A DNA stretch of 64,000 nt from Sulfurospirillum cavolei (GTDB lineage: Bacteria > Campylobacterota > Campylobacteria > Campylobacterales > Sulfurospirillaceae). Made by a program: the position numbers and the translations under genes. The notes below the pieces were generated by a model. That model ran no database searches. It saw nothing but the letters and a program-made list of their open reading frames with translations, and was not told where the DNA came from. This document shows, piece by piece, positions 1 through 8,759 of this stretch (positions within the stretch are counted from its first letter, which is position 1; each line of letters begins with the position of its first letter). Location: NCBI RefSeq assembly GCF_000813325.1, contig NZ_BBQE01000005.1; one strand, given 5' to 3'.

Positions 1-1139
1 ACTTTAAGATTATGTTGCAACTGGGGATAGAGAATAAAAGGGTTGAAAAGTCGGCTGACTTTTTGTTTTTCCGTTAAAACACAGTGCATCACGGCAAGCG
101 ATGCGACGAGTGCATCGCCCGTTTTCGCAAAATCGGAAACGATAATATGCCCGCTCTGTTCGCCGCCGAAGTTAATGTTTTGTCGATACAGACACTCTAA
201 AACGTTTTTATCCCCTACATCGCAGCGATACGTTTTTATGTTCGATTTGGCCAAATAATCTTCTAACGCCTGATTACTCATAACGGTAACGCAAACACCG
301 TTATTCGTTAGCCTGTTTTGGCTTTGTAAAAACGTTGCCAGTTTGCCGAGTAGCATATCGCCGTGGATCGGATTGCCGTTTTCGTCTACGACGACCAAAC
401 GATCCGCATCGCCGTCAAACGCAAACCCGATATCGGCACGGAGTCTACGTACTTCCTCGCCGAGTTCTTCAGGATGCAACGCACCGCAATTGAGATTGAT
501 ATTGCTACCGTTGGGGTCGTCGTTAATCATAATCACGTCAGCCCCCAGTTCACTAAAAACGGTCGGAGCGACTTTGTAAGCGGCTCCGTTAGCAGGATCT
601 AAGACGATACGAAATCCTTTGAGCGTCAAGTGTTTTGGAAAAGAGTTTTTGATCTGGACGATGTAGCGTCCGATCACGTCATCGATCCGTTTCGATCTAC
701 CGATTTCAAATTCCGTTTTTTGGTTCTTTTCAATCAACTCGTCGTCAAAATAGATTTTTTCGATTTCCGCTTCTTCGGCTTCACCGAGTTTATTGCCGAG
801 ACTATCGAAAAATTTAATTCCGTTATCGGAAAACGGATTATGCGACGCACTAATCATAATACCTGCGTCACACCGCATATCTTCCGTTAAAAACGCGATT
901 GCGGGCGTTGGCATCGGACCGATTTGTCTTACGTCGTATCCCACTGCGGTCAGTCCGGACACAATCGCATTTTCGATCATATATCCGCTACGTCTGGTAT
1001 CTTTACCGACTAGGATTTTATTGGTAATAGAATTTTTTCGAAAATAGATACCCGCCGCCATAGCTAAACGCATTGCTAAAAAAGCACTCAGTTTTTTTCC
1101 CGCTTTTCCCCGAACGCCGTCGGTTCCGAATAATTTCAT
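1..1139 (-). CDS. glmM: Phosphoglucosamine mutase GlmM (3' end outside window)
   Basis: Interconverts glucosamine-6-phosphate and glucosamine-1-phosphate in the cytoplasm, feeding UDP-GlcNAc for peptidoglycan and LPS. The reverse strand reads from ATG at 1139 as MKLFGTDGVRGKAGKKLSAF, the N-terminal signature of the family, and stays open to the window edge (about 379 residues of an expected ~445). The phosphoserine active-site loop reads MISASHNP near residue 95-100. The C-terminal phosphate-binding domain is cut off by the window edge. The gene is transcribed away from the 125-residue membrane protein at 1251. Several plus-strand open frames over it are shadows. Confidence 0.95.
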   Translation of the reverse strand, partial: MKLFGTDGVRGKAGKKLSAFLAMRLAMAAGIYFRKNSITNKILVGKDTRRSGYMIENAIVSGLTAVGYDVRQIGPMPTPAIAFLTEDMRCDAGIMISASHNPFSDNGIKFFDSLGNKLGEAEEAEIEKIYFDDELIEKNQKTEFEIGRSKRIDDVIGRYIVQIKNSFPKHLTLKGFRIVLDPANGAAYKVAPTVFSELGADVIMINDDPNGSNINLNCGALHPEELGEEVRRLRADIGFAFDGDADRLVVVDENGNPIHGDMLLGKLATFLQSQNRLTNNGVCVTVMSNQALEDYLAKSNIKTYRCDVGDKNVLECLYRQNINFGGEQSGHIIVSDFAKTGDALVASLAVMHCVLTEKQKVSRLFNPFILYPQLQHNLK

Positions 1140-1212
1140 AATGGATTCACCTTATACGATAAACTCTTAGGCGAATTGTAACAAAACTTTTTTAATCTTG
1201 ACATGTAAACGG

Positions 1213-1218
1213 TATAAT
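1213..1218 (+). promoter_or_regulatory. -10 element for the membrane protein/K+ channel pair
   Basis: TATAAT lies 33 bases before the ATG at 1251 in the glmM-divergent gap. A TTGACA-like string lies only 9 bases upstream, too close to be a normal -35. This fits Campylobacterota promoters, which rely mainly on the -10. One copy of the repeated ACATGT palindrome (1199-1208) sits immediately upstream. Confidence 0.55.
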
Positions 1219-1250
1219 AACCCTATTACATTGGGAGAATAGGACATCAC

Positions 1251-1628
1251 ATGAACTTGGACAAAGTAATTTCCGGATTTTTTTTCATTCTGGCGATGAC
1301 GCTCAATTTCGGCTTTTTCTACGGCGATTTGTCGGATTTAGAACTGCATAGCAAATACGAACTCTTTGCGGCATTGGTCGTGAACATCATTGCGACAACG
1401 CTCAAAATCGGTGATAAAACGCAATTGGGTTCGGTGATGCTCGCTACGAGTCTGGTCGCGGATATTCAGCTGATTGCCTCGGCAACCGTTTGGACCGTCG
1501 CGGCATATGCATATACGATCGATCGAGAAATCACTTCGATTATCGTCAGCTTAAGCGGCGGAGCTTTACTGGCCAACGTAACCAGTGTTTTACTCTATAT
1601 CGGCGATACGCTTAAATCCAAACGTTAA
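1251..1628 (+). CDS. Small conserved membrane protein (possibly DUF6394 type)
   Basis: A 125-residue protein with three to four hydrophobic segments (about residues 7-25, 38-52, 60-85, 95-117) and a short charged C-terminus (LKSKR). I recognise no catalytic motif. It resembles small integral membrane proteins found next to TrkA-type channels in Campylobacterota, probably the family catalogued as DUF6394, but I cannot verify the family name. It ends only 10 bases before the likely TTG start of the downstream potassium channel, so the two are probably co-transcribed and may act together at the membrane. SD-like GGGAGAATAGGA precedes the ATG. Confidence 0.7.
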   Translation: MNLDKVISGFFFILAMTLNFGFFYGDLSDLELHSKYELFAALVVNIIATTLKIGDKTQLGSVMLATSLVADIQLIASATVWTVAAYAYTIDREITSIIVSLSGGALLANVTSVLLYIGDTLKSKR

Positions 1629-1638
1629 AGGGCTCTTT

Positions 1639-3321
1639 TTGAGAACCAGCTCCTTATGGCTTATTTTACAGCGTATGCGCACCCCTTTCCTTATTATTAT
1701 TTTAACGTATACGATTTCTATTATCGGGTTACTACTGATAGAGGGCGTCGACGCAGAGGGAAGAGCTTATCGGTTCTCTATCTTTGATGCGTTTTATTTT
1801 ATTAGCTATACCGCAACAACGATCGGGTTTGGGGAAACGCCTTTCGCGTTTACCTACCCTCAACGCATCTGGGTCTCGATGTCTATTTTTTTTACCGTCA
1901 CGGGTTGGTTCTACAGTCTTGGATCCTTAGTCGCCCTCCTTCAAGACAAACTCTTTTTAGAAGAGTTCGCGCGCGCAAAATTTAGACGTAATATTGCCTA
2001 TTTAAAAGAGAAATATATCATTATTCTCGGATACAACTCCATTACCAGCGAAATTATTAAAAAAGCCAACGAATACGGATTGCGCTCCGTAGTGATCGAA
2101 AAAGACGAAAGTAAACGCAACCATCTTCTGTTGGAAAACTTCACGCCGCCCGTTTATTGTCTTAATGCGGACGTTCATAATCCCGAGGCACTGGAAACGG
2201 CAGGAATTAAATCCATTTATTGTCGTGCTATCGTGAGCCTCTTTGAAAACGACGCACTCAATCTTCGCATCGCGTTAACGTCTAAAATTCTCAATCCCAA
2301 TATCACGATGGCGATTAAAGCGACTACGAAAAACCAAGCCGAAAATCTTCAAGATTTAGGCGTCCAAATTATTGAAAATCCGTTTGAAATTATCGCAACG
2401 CATATTCATTTAGCGATTAATGCCCCGCACTCTTTACGTCTGATTCGATGGCTATACGGTTTGGGGCATTTATACGATCCTCTTTTACGCCTACCGCGAG
2501 GAAAATACCTTGTATGCGGATACGGCCGTATGGGAAAAAGTATTTACGAAGTGCTTAAAGAGAACCATTTTGAAACCGTTTTTGCCGAAATCGATTCGCA
2601 AAAAAAAGAGCCGACGCCAAGCGAAGCACATCCGAAAATCGTTATCGGCGACGGCGACGATAAAGAGATGTTAAAAGCATTGGGCATCCAAGAGTGTGCC
2701 GCGATCATCGCCGGAACCAACGACGATACGACCAACCTTTCTATTTTAGCGACGGCCAAAAAACTAAACCCATCAATTATTACCATTGCGCGTGAAAACG
2801 AATTGGAAGATTTTTCGATTTTTCAAAACTCCGGCATCGATTCGGTTTTTATACCCGCAAAAATTTTAATCAATAAAACGGTACATGCCATCCTCAATCC
2901 GGCACTCGATCAGTTTATCAAACACATTTATGCGTTAGACGAGACAGACATCATCGCTTTGACCAAAACGCTCTTAAACATCTCGATGCATCCGTCGATT
3001 TTCGCACTGAAAATCGACGCAACGCAAGCCCCGATGCTTTTAAAACATACGAACAATACGCTTCCGCTCTCTTTACTCAAAACGTCTCTTAAAAATAGAT
3101 GCATCGATAACAATCTGATCGTGCTCATGCGTTTACGGAACAAAGAAGTATCGCTTTTCCCTCCTTGGGGCGAAACGATCGGCATCAATGATCTTTTTTT
3201 ATTTGCCGGCGACGAAAATGCTCAAGATCACCTCGAGTCGATTGCGCAAAATTATTATGAGTTTTATTATGCTCTTGAGGGTAAAGAAAAAAGTATTTTC
3301 GGGAGATTACGTACGCCTTAG
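1639..3321 (+). CDS. Ligand-gated K+ channel with two RCK/TrkA-N domains
   Basis: Potassium channel of the inner membrane. Two transmembrane helices (about residues 12-32 and 70-95) flank a pore loop with the selectivity filter TATTIGFGE. Two Rossmann-type RCK domains follow, beginning near IIILGYNSITSE and YLVCGYGRMGKS, the second with the typical GxGxxG nucleotide-binding turn. Two tandem RCK domains on one chain resemble MthK/Kch-like or GsuK-like channels. I chose TTG at 1639 (LRTSSLWLILQRM); an upstream GTG in the same frame at 1585 would overlap the preceding gene by 44 bases, and an internal ATG lies at 1681. The channel function is clear; the exact start is not. Confidence 0.85.
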   Translation: MRTSSLWLILQRMRTPFLIIILTYTISIIGLLLIEGVDAEGRAYRFSIFDAFYFISYTATTIGFGETPFAFTYPQRIWVSMSIFFTVTGWFYSLGSLVALLQDKLFLEEFARAKFRRNIAYLKEKYIIILGYNSITSEIIKKANEYGLRSVVIEKDESKRNHLLLENFTPPVYCLNADVHNPEALETAGIKSIYCRAIVSLFENDALNLRIALTSKILNPNITMAIKATTKNQAENLQDLGVQIIENPFEIIATHIHLAINAPHSLRLIRWLYGLGHLYDPLLRLPRGKYLVCGYGRMGKSIYEVLKENHFETVFAEIDSQKKEPTPSEAHPKIVIGDGDDKEMLKALGIQECAAIIAGTNDDTTNLSILATAKKLNPSIITIARENELEDFSIFQNSGIDSVFIPAKILINKTVHAILNPALDQFIKHIYALDETDIIALTKTLLNISMHPSIFALKIDATQAPMLLKHTNNTLPLSLLKTSLKNRCIDNNLIVLMRLRNKEVSLFPPWGETIGINDLFLFAGDENAQDHLESIAQNYYEFYYALEGKEKSIFGRLRTP

Positions 3322-3333
3322 CCTTCAAAGCTC

Positions 3334-3381
3334 TTTTAAGGGATGATTTTAGAACAAATTTATTTTAAAATGCCCTTAAAA
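3334..3381 (+). terminator. Possible long-loop hairpin after the K+ channel gene
   Basis: TTTTAAGGG (3334-3342) and its exact complement CCCTTAAAA (3373-3381) flank an AT-rich loop of 30 bases. This may end channel transcription before the rpsT promoter, but the large loop makes it weak. Confidence 0.3.
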
Positions 3382-3407
3382 TAAGTTGCGTTTAATCTTA
3401 GTTTTTA

Positions 3408-3413
3408 TATAAT
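3408..3413 (+). promoter_or_regulatory. -10 element for rpsT
   Basis: TATAAT preceded by a T-rich stretch (TTTAATCTTAGTTTT), 32 bases before the rpsT start codon. This is the usual Campylobacterota sigma70 layout, with a periodic T-rich region in place of a clear -35. Confidence 0.6.
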
Positions 3414-3445
3414 TTACGCCTAAATTTAAAACGAAAGGCTTATCT

Positions 3446-3721
3446 ATGGCAAATCACAAGTCAGCAGAAAAGCGTATTAGACAAACCAAAAAACGCACCG
3501 AAAGAAATAGATTTTATAAAACTAGAATCAAAAATCTAACACGTGCCGTAAAAGAAGCTGTTGAGGCGGGTGATCAAGCAGCTGCCGCCGTTGCGTTGAA
3601 AAATGTAAACAAAAGCTTTCACTCTTATGCCGGCAAAGGTATTTTGACGAAAAATACGGCTGCTCGTCGCGTAAGCCGTCTTGCCCAACTTGTTAATACG
3701 CTAGGTAGTGTTGCTGCATAA
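3446..3721 (+). CDS. rpsT: 30S ribosomal protein S20
   Basis: A 91-residue, lysine/arginine-rich protein starting MANHKSAEKRIRQ, the family signature, and binding 16S rRNA in the small subunit. Length matches the family (about 87-90). SD-like GAAAGG lies upstream of the ATG. prfA follows 38 bases later without an obvious terminator, so rpsT and prfA are probably co-transcribed, a common arrangement in Campylobacterota. Confidence 0.97.
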   Translation: MANHKSAEKRIRQTKKRTERNRFYKTRIKNLTRAVKEAVEAGDQAAAAVALKNVNKSFHSYAGKGILTKNTAARRVSRLAQLVNTLGSVAA

Positions 3722-3759
3722 CCTGCGGCAACTCCCTCTTTAATTTTTAGTTTCCCTTC

Positions 3760-4827
3760 ATGTTAAACGAAAAACTTGTCCCCTTCGTCGACCGCTATAA
3801 TGAGCTTTCGGCTCTTCTTAGTGATCCTAATATCGCTAACGATATTAAAAAAATGACGGCTCTTTCCAAAGAGCAATCTTCTCTTGAAGAGATTAAAGAC
3901 AAGTCGCTTGCCTATCTTTCGACCTTAACCCAAATCGAAGAGAATAAACTCCTTTTGGACGACGAAGAACTCGGAGAGTTGGCAAAAGAAGAACTCAAAA
4001 GTTTAGAACTTCTTAAAGAAACGTTGGAAGAGGAAATTAAACTTCTTTTACTTCCCAAAGACCCTAACGACGAACGTAATATTTTCCTTGAAATTCGTGC
4101 AGGAACCGGCGGAGACGAAGCTGCCATCTTTTCGGCGGATTTATTTAAAGCTTATTTGCGTTATGCCGAAAACCGCGGGTGGAAAGTTGAAATCGTCTCA
4201 TTAAGCGAAGGGGTTTTAAACGGTTACAAAGAAGTCATCGCGCTGATTAAGGGGCAGGGGGCTTTTTCACGGCTTAAATACGAAGGCGGCGTTCATCGTG
4301 TTCAACGTGTACCTTTAACCGAATCGCAAGGAAGGGTTCATACGTCTGCCGTGACGGTGGCCGTAATGCCCGAAGTCGACGACGTCGAAATCGATATTCA
4401 AGAAAAAGACCTTAAAATCGATGTAATGCGTTCATCCGGAAACGGCGGACAATCGGTCAACACGACCGATAGTGCCGTACGCATTACGCACTTGCCGACC
4501 GGAATAGTCGTCGTAAATCAAGACGGTAAGTCTCAGCATAAGAACAAAGACGCCGCTATGAAAATCCTAAAAGCGAAGCTTTACGATATGGAGATGCAAG
4601 AGCGCAACGCCAAAGAGAGTGAAGCACGTAAGCAACAAGTAGGCTCCGGCGACAGAAGTGCAAGAATTCGCACGTACAATTATCCTCAAAACCGCATTAC
4701 CGATCACAGGGTAGGGCTCACGCTTTACCGTTTGGATGCCGTAATGGAAGGCGGACTTTTTGATGAGATTATCGAGCCTATTATCGCGCATTACCAAGCC
4801 GAACTGATGAAAGAAGCTAATTTTTAA
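3760..4827 (+). CDS. prfA: Peptide chain release factor 1
   Basis: Recognises UAA and UAG and triggers peptide release. The 355-residue protein has the release motif GGQ in MRSSGNGGQSVNTTDSAVRI (about residues 222-241) and the typical coiled N-terminal region. Full length for the family. It faces the minus-strand Bax-like gene, with only 6 bases between the two stop codons. Confidence 0.97.
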   Translation: MLNEKLVPFVDRYNELSALLSDPNIANDIKKMTALSKEQSSLEEIKDKSLAYLSTLTQIEENKLLLDDEELGELAKEELKSLELLKETLEEEIKLLLLPKDPNDERNIFLEIRAGTGGDEAAIFSADLFKAYLRYAENRGWKVEIVSLSEGVLNGYKEVIALIKGQGAFSRLKYEGGVHRVQRVPLTESQGRVHTSAVTVAVMPEVDDVEIDIQEKDLKIDVMRSSGNGGQSVNTTDSAVRITHLPTGIVVVNQDGKSQHKNKDAAMKILKAKLYDMEMQERNAKESEARKQQVGSGDRSARIRTYNYPQNRITDHRVGLTLYRLDAVMEGGLFDEIIEPIIAHYQAELMKEANF

Positions 4828-4833
4828 TACCGC

Positions 4834-5553
4834 TTATTGATCGTAAATACTTAAATTGTTTTGCTCGATCATCTCCCGAATCATTTTAATGTACTCCTCT
4901 TTCAGTTCGGAATAATTAATCATTGTTTTGGCCGATTCCATACCGTTGAACGTTCGACCTTCGAGAAAAGCTTGATAACGCCTTTCACGAAATAACGAAT
5001 AGGCATCGTTGGTATTGAGGTTGAGCATATACGAAGTAACCGATTTTTGTAAAGAGCTAAAAACGCGAATCATATGTGTTTTACCCGGTAATCGGTTCTG
5101 AGGCATTAAACCGATGCCAGAATACGTCCAGTGACCAAAAAGATTATTGGCCTCCCGTGCAAAACGGCTCTTTCCCCAACCGCTCTCCAATGCTGCTTGT
5201 GCAAGTGCCATCGAAACGGGGATCGTGTTGATTCGTTTGTAATATTCGTCGCGATCGAAGAGATTTTCGATCCCGTATTTATTGCGTAACGCGATCAGAT
5301 AACCGACATTTTTCTGATTTAGCCCCCGAAAAGCTCCCGGCATCGCCTTCGCAAAAAAATCGGTAATAAACTCACGGTCTTTTTTAATTTCGTCGTTACT
5401 TTTATCGACTAACGCTTTCATATGAAGAAAAAAAGCCTCTTTTTGTTTGGTATTGTCGTCAATTTGATAGTAGTCGTTCGGAAGTCCTCCGGCATAAAGC
5501 GTACCGGAGATACTTAAGAAAAAAGCGATAAAAGAGAAGAAAAAAATCTTCAC
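4834..5553 (-). CDS. Exported Bax-like glucosaminidase
   Basis: Predicted peptidoglycan hydrolase of the Bax/mannosyl-glycoprotein endo-beta-N-acetylglucosaminidase-like family. From GTG at 5553 it begins VKIFFFSFIAFFLSISGTLYA, a clear signal peptide. The glucosaminidase core includes MALAQAALESGWGKSRFA with the catalytic-type glutamate, followed by NNLFGHW. The open frame extends further upstream into dapF, but that extension is the dapF sequence in another frame. The GTG start 4 bases after the dapF stop gives a proper export signal. It is the last gene of the coaE-dapF minus-strand run. About 239 residues. Confidence 0.85.
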   Translation of the reverse strand: MKIFFFSFIAFFLSISGTLYAGGLPNDYYQIDDNTKQKEAFFLHMKALVDKSNDEIKKDREFITDFFAKAMPGAFRGLNQKNVGYLIALRNKYGIENLFDRDEYYKRINTIPVSMALAQAALESGWGKSRFAREANNLFGHWTYSGIGLMPQNRLPGKTHMIRVFSSLQKSVTSYMLNLNTNDAYSLFRERRYQAFLEGRTFNGMESAKTMINYSELKEEYIKMIREMIEQNNLSIYDQ

Positions 5554-5557
5554 GAAT

Positions 5558-6301
5558 TTAGAGTTCCAGCGTCGTTTCAAAGACTTTTTGTACGAGACCT
5601 TTGAAAAAAAGTTTGTTGCCTTCGATGCGCAATTGCAACTCCTCTTGGCTCGTCGGATAGACTTTGGCACAATCTTCTAGAAACTTTTCGCGATATGCAC
5701 TGTAAAAACACGCCGCCATACCCGTTCCGCACGCCAAGGTTTCATCTTCGACACCACGCTCGTACGTCCTTACATGTAAGGCTTTTTCACGAATCATGGC
5801 GTAATTGACGTTGGCGTTGTATTTAAATCTCATTTGGCGTGCAATCGTTTTGTCAAAACAACCGATATCCTCGACAAACGTTACTAAATGCGGTACGCCC
5901 GTATCGCAAAAATACCATACCAAACCGTTTTCTTCAAACGAATCTCTTAACTTTTTCGGCTCGGTTAATTCCGTTTCTACGACATCGCCTTCCACGCAAG
6001 AATGAATCACGCCGGCACCCGTCATAAAACGCATTTGTGCATCGCAGAGCCCGTTGGTATAGGCATAATGCGCGCATGCACGCGTTCCGTTACCGCACAT
6101 GGACGCAACCGAGCCGTCGTTGTTGTAAAATTGCCATTTAAAGTCATGTTCGTTATCGGGCAACAAAACGATCAATCCGTCCGCACCGATTCCGCTTTGT
6201 CGATTGCATACTTTTTTGGCAAAATCACTTCGGTCTTTCTCGATAAACGTATGTAAAATAACAAAATCGTTACCGCTAGCGTTATATTTTGCAATCTGCA
6301 T
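5558..6301 (-). CDS. dapF: Diaminopimelate epimerase
   Basis: Converts LL- to meso-diaminopimelate for lysine and peptidoglycan synthesis. Both catalytic cysteines are visible: MCGNGTRACAHY and LACGTGMAACF. The start is ATG at 6301 (MQIAKYNASGNDFVILHTF), preceded by GAGGAAAAT and overlapping the coaE end by 20 bases. The frame is open 11 codons further upstream, but those lie wholly inside coaE. About 247 residues, normal for the family. Confidence 0.95.
   Translation of the reverse strand: MQIAKYNASGNDFVILHTFIEKDRSDFAKKVCNRQSGIGADGLIVLLPDNEHDFKWQFYNNDGSVASMCGNGTRACAHYAYTNGLCDAQMRFMTGAGVIHSCVEGDVVETELTEPKKLRDSFEENGLVWYFCDTGVPHLVTFVEDIGCFDKTIARQMRFKYNANVNYAMIREKALHVRTYERGVEDETLACGTGMAACFYSAYREKFLEDCAKVYPTSQEELQLRIEGNKLFFKGLVQKVFETTLEL
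5768..5781. repeat. Example of the dispersed ACATGT palindrome word
   Basis: CCTTACATGTAAGG is a perfect 14-base palindrome inside dapF. It is one of 17 copies of T(T/G)ACATGT(A/C)A that I count by hand in the window, at 1199, 5770, 6749, 7767, 11495, 21285, 28436, 29817, 36699, 43955, 44287, 44301, 50155, 52053, 54285, 60158 and 61005. Most lie in coding sequence, in different frames and genes, so protein conservation does not explain them. Confidence 0.75.
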
Positions 6302-6887
6302 ATTTTCCTCGTACAAATTTGATAAATTTTTCAATCTCGCTCTCCAAAAATTTCATATCGAACGAGTTGTTAATCAGAAAATCAGCCATAACCCTCTTTT
6401 CTTCAATGCTAATTTGCGCATCGATACGTTTTTGAGCCTCTTCTTTCGTAAAATCTTCACGTATCATAAGCCGTTTTCGCTGAACTTCGACCGGAGCATA
6501 AACGACGACGACGACCTTACACTGATACCCTTCGCTTTCAAAATAGAGCGGAATATCGATAATATAAGGTCTTTTCCGCTCCTCAAGCACTTCGCTACGT
6601 TTGAAGATTTCGGCGCGAATCAACGGATGCAAAAAAGCATTCAGTTTTTCACGTTCCGCTTTATCGTTAAAAATCAGAGCACCCAACGCTTTACGGTCGA
6701 TCGCGCCCTCTTTGATCACGCGATCGCCGAAAATCGCTTCCACTTCTTTGACATGTAAAGGCAAAATCTCTTTGGCGATTTTATCGGCATCAATGACCTC
6801 AAACCCTTGTGCGTGAAGCAAAGAAGAAACCGTACTTTTACCCGTTGCAATGCCGCCGGTTAGGACGATCGCGTGTTCGTATGCCAT
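6282..6887 (-). CDS. coaE: Dephospho-CoA kinase
   Basis: Last step of coenzyme A synthesis. The 201-residue protein has the P-loop LTGGIATGKSTVSS at residues 9-22 and the CoaE lid region (IDIPLYFE). It opens a minus-strand operon with dapF and the Bax-like gene and is divergent from purM. A -10-like TATAAAAT lies on the minus strand at about 6913-6920. Confidence 0.95.
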   Translation of the reverse strand: MAYEHAIVLTGGIATGKSTVSSLLHAQGFEVIDADKIAKEILPLHVKEVEAIFGDRVIKEGAIDRKALGALIFNDKAEREKLNAFLHPLIRAEIFKRSEVLEERKRPYIIDIPLYFESEGYQCKVVVVVYAPVEVQRKRLMIREDFTKEEAQKRIDAQISIEEKRVMADFLINNSFDMKFLESEIEKFIKFVRGKYADCKI

Positions 6888-6975
6888 GAATTCTTTCAGA
6901 CCTTCAATTAGATTTTATAACGATTTTAACATACTTTTGTTAAAATCTTTTAAACAACCTCCTAAAGGCTTATTC
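6888..6975. promoter_or_regulatory. Divergent promoter region coaE / purM
   Basis: An 88-base AT-rich gap between two diverging genes. On the minus strand TATAAAATC lies upstream of coaE. On the plus strand TTTGTTAAAATC (about 6943-6954) lies upstream of purM. No operator dyad was recognised. Confidence 0.45.
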
Positions 6976-7974
6976 ATGAGTACAGTCAGCTACAAAGACG
7001 CCGGTGTCGACATCGATGCGGGAAACCAGTTTGTAGAAAATATCAAACCCATCGTAAAATCAACGTTTGACCGCAACGTGATCGGCGGAATCGGCTCCTT
7101 TGCCGGCGCGTACGAACTTCCTTCAGGCTATCGACAACCCGTCATTCTCGGGGCAACCGACGGCGTGGGTACCAAGCTTAAATTGGCTATCGATTCGGGT
7201 ATTTACGATACGGTTGGCATCGATCTCGTCGCAATGTGCGCCAACGACCTCATTTGCAACTTCGGAACACCGCTTTTCTTTTTGGATTATTACGCGATGA
7301 GTAAACTCGAGATCGACGCATCGGTCAGCATCGTTAAAGGTATTGCGGAAGGTTGTCTCCAAGCCGAATGCTCTCTCATCGGCGGCGAAACGGCGGAAAT
7401 GCCCGGAATGTACCACGGTAAAGATTTCGATCTTGCCGGATTTGCGGTCGGAATCGCCGAAAAAGACGAGATGAATCGCTTGCCGCATGTAAAAGCGGGC
7501 GATATTTTAATTGCGCTTCCTAGTTCAGGTGTGCATTCCAACGGTTTTTCCTTGGTAAGAAAGCTCTTTTTTGATAAACTCGGTTATACGTTCGAAACGG
7601 AATTTAACGGTAAAGCGTTGATTGAAACGCTTTTAACGCCGACACGCCTCTACGTCAAACTTTTTAAAGCACTCAAATCGCACATTAACGCTTTGGCGCA
7701 TATTACCGGCGGCGGTATCGTCGAAAACCTTCCGCGCGTTCTTCCCGAAGGCTTGCAAGCACATGTTTACATGTCACAAATCAAAACATTGCCGATTTTT
7801 GATTTTATGAGCCGATACGTCGACGAAAGTGAAATGCACCGAACGTTCAATATGGGTGTAGGTATGATCTTAGTCGTGAGCCCCGAAAACGTCGATACGG
7901 TTTTAAACAACAGCGACGGCTATGTGATCGGCGAACTTAAAACCGGCACGCGATGTGCACTTATGCTTCCATGA
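6976..7974 (+). CDS. purM: Phosphoribosylformylglycinamidine cyclo-ligase
   Basis: AIR synthetase, fifth step of purine synthesis. It starts MSTVSYKDAGVDIDAGNQFV, the standard PurM N-terminus, with ATP-site residues GATDGVGTKLKLA and the later motif GGGIVENLPRVLP. An open frame extends 42 codons upstream across the promoter into coaE; the family N-terminus and spacing favour ATG at 6976. About 332 residues. Its TGA overlaps the next ATG (ATGA), coupling it to the ydcF-like gene. Confidence 0.95.
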   Translation: MSTVSYKDAGVDIDAGNQFVENIKPIVKSTFDRNVIGGIGSFAGAYELPSGYRQPVILGATDGVGTKLKLAIDSGIYDTVGIDLVAMCANDLICNFGTPLFFLDYYAMSKLEIDASVSIVKGIAEGCLQAECSLIGGETAEMPGMYHGKDFDLAGFAVGIAEKDEMNRLPHVKAGDILIALPSSGVHSNGFSLVRKLFFDKLGYTFETEFNGKALIETLLTPTRLYVKLFKALKSHINALAHITGGGIVENLPRVLPEGLQAHVYMSQIKTLPIFDFMSRYVDESEMHRTFNMGVGMILVVSPENVDTVLNNSDGYVIGELKTGTRCALMLP

Positions 7975-8756
7975 GCGGCGTTTATATCGTTTCTAAACTC
8001 TTTACGTACCTGTTTTTACCGCCGGGTATTTTTGCGCTTCTTTTCGTCGGCGCGGCGTTTTTCGTCAAACGCTTTCGCCTTTTTTTCTTTGCCAACGGCA
8101 TTATTCTATACTTTTTAAGCACGCCTTACGTTGCCGATTGGCTCTTAACGCCTTTGGAAGCGCCGTACAATACCTCCGTCGAAAAAAGAGCCGTAGATGC
8201 GGTCATCGTACTGGGAGGAGGGCATACGCAAGGCGTTGCCAACCTACCGCTTAGCAGCGACGCGTATAAACGCATGATGTGGGGACTTATGGTTGCCAAG
8301 TCCAACAACCTTCCGCTCCTATTTAGCGGCGGCGGCAATCAAAAAGAATATTTGGAAAGCGATGCTTTTTTGGATAGCCTTAAAGAGATCAAATCGTATC
8401 TCGACATCCAACCGCCGAGTTCCAAAAGCCTTGCTAGTAAAGAATTTTCTTTACATGTAGAAGATAAAAGCATCGATACCTACCAAAATGCGCTCTTTAG
8501 TAAACAAGCTTTCCAAGCGGTAGGTATCTCCGAGCCGAGCGTTTATCTGGTAACTTCGGCGTATCATATGAGGCGTGCTGTGATGCTTTACGAACATTTC
8601 GGTTTTCACGTGATTCCCGCGGCAACCAATTTTAAAATTAACCATCGAGCCCGAGATATGTGGGATTATTTTCCCAATGCGCACGCTTTTTATAAAAGCT
8701 TCATCGCACTCCATGAGTATGCTGGATTGCTCAGCTTGAAAATAAGAGGCATTTAA
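7971..8756 (+). CDS. YdcF/ElyC-type membrane protein (DUF218)
   Basis: A 261-residue inner-membrane protein: two N-terminal transmembrane segments (about residues 10-30 and 35-55), then a DUF218 domain beginning AVDAVIVLGGGHTQG, with LFSGGG and later YLVTSAYHMRRAVMLYE. ElyC/SanA/YdcF relatives affect envelope (undecaprenyl-phosphate) metabolism, but the enzymatic role is not settled. The start at 7971 overlaps the purM stop by ATGA; an upstream in-frame ATG at 7953 is less likely. It faces flhX with a 3-base gap. Confidence 0.85.
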   Translation: MSGVYIVSKLFTYLFLPPGIFALLFVGAAFFVKRFRLFFFANGIILYFLSTPYVADWLLTPLEAPYNTSVEKRAVDAVIVLGGGHTQGVANLPLSSDAYKRMMWGLMVAKSNNLPLLFSGGGNQKEYLESDAFLDSLKEIKSYLDIQPPSSKSLASKEFSLHVEDKSIDTYQNALFSKQAFQAVGISEPSVYLVTSAYHMRRAVMLYEHFGFHVIPAATNFKINHRARDMWDYFPNAHAFYKSFIALHEYAGLLSLKIRGI

Positions 8757-8759
8757 GCG

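Noticed and set aside
343..1047. Several plus-strand open frames of 78-86 codons in the first kilobase
   Set aside because: They are shadows of glmM on the minus strand, which shows the full family signature.
1199..1218. TTGACA ... TATAAT as a complete sigma70 promoter
   Set aside because: The spacing is 9 bases instead of about 17; only the -10 is credible and the TTGACA belongs to the dispersed ACATGT word.
5554..5670. 39-codon N-terminal extension of the Bax-like protein
   Set aside because: It lies inside dapF and would bury the clear signal peptide that starts at GTG 5553.
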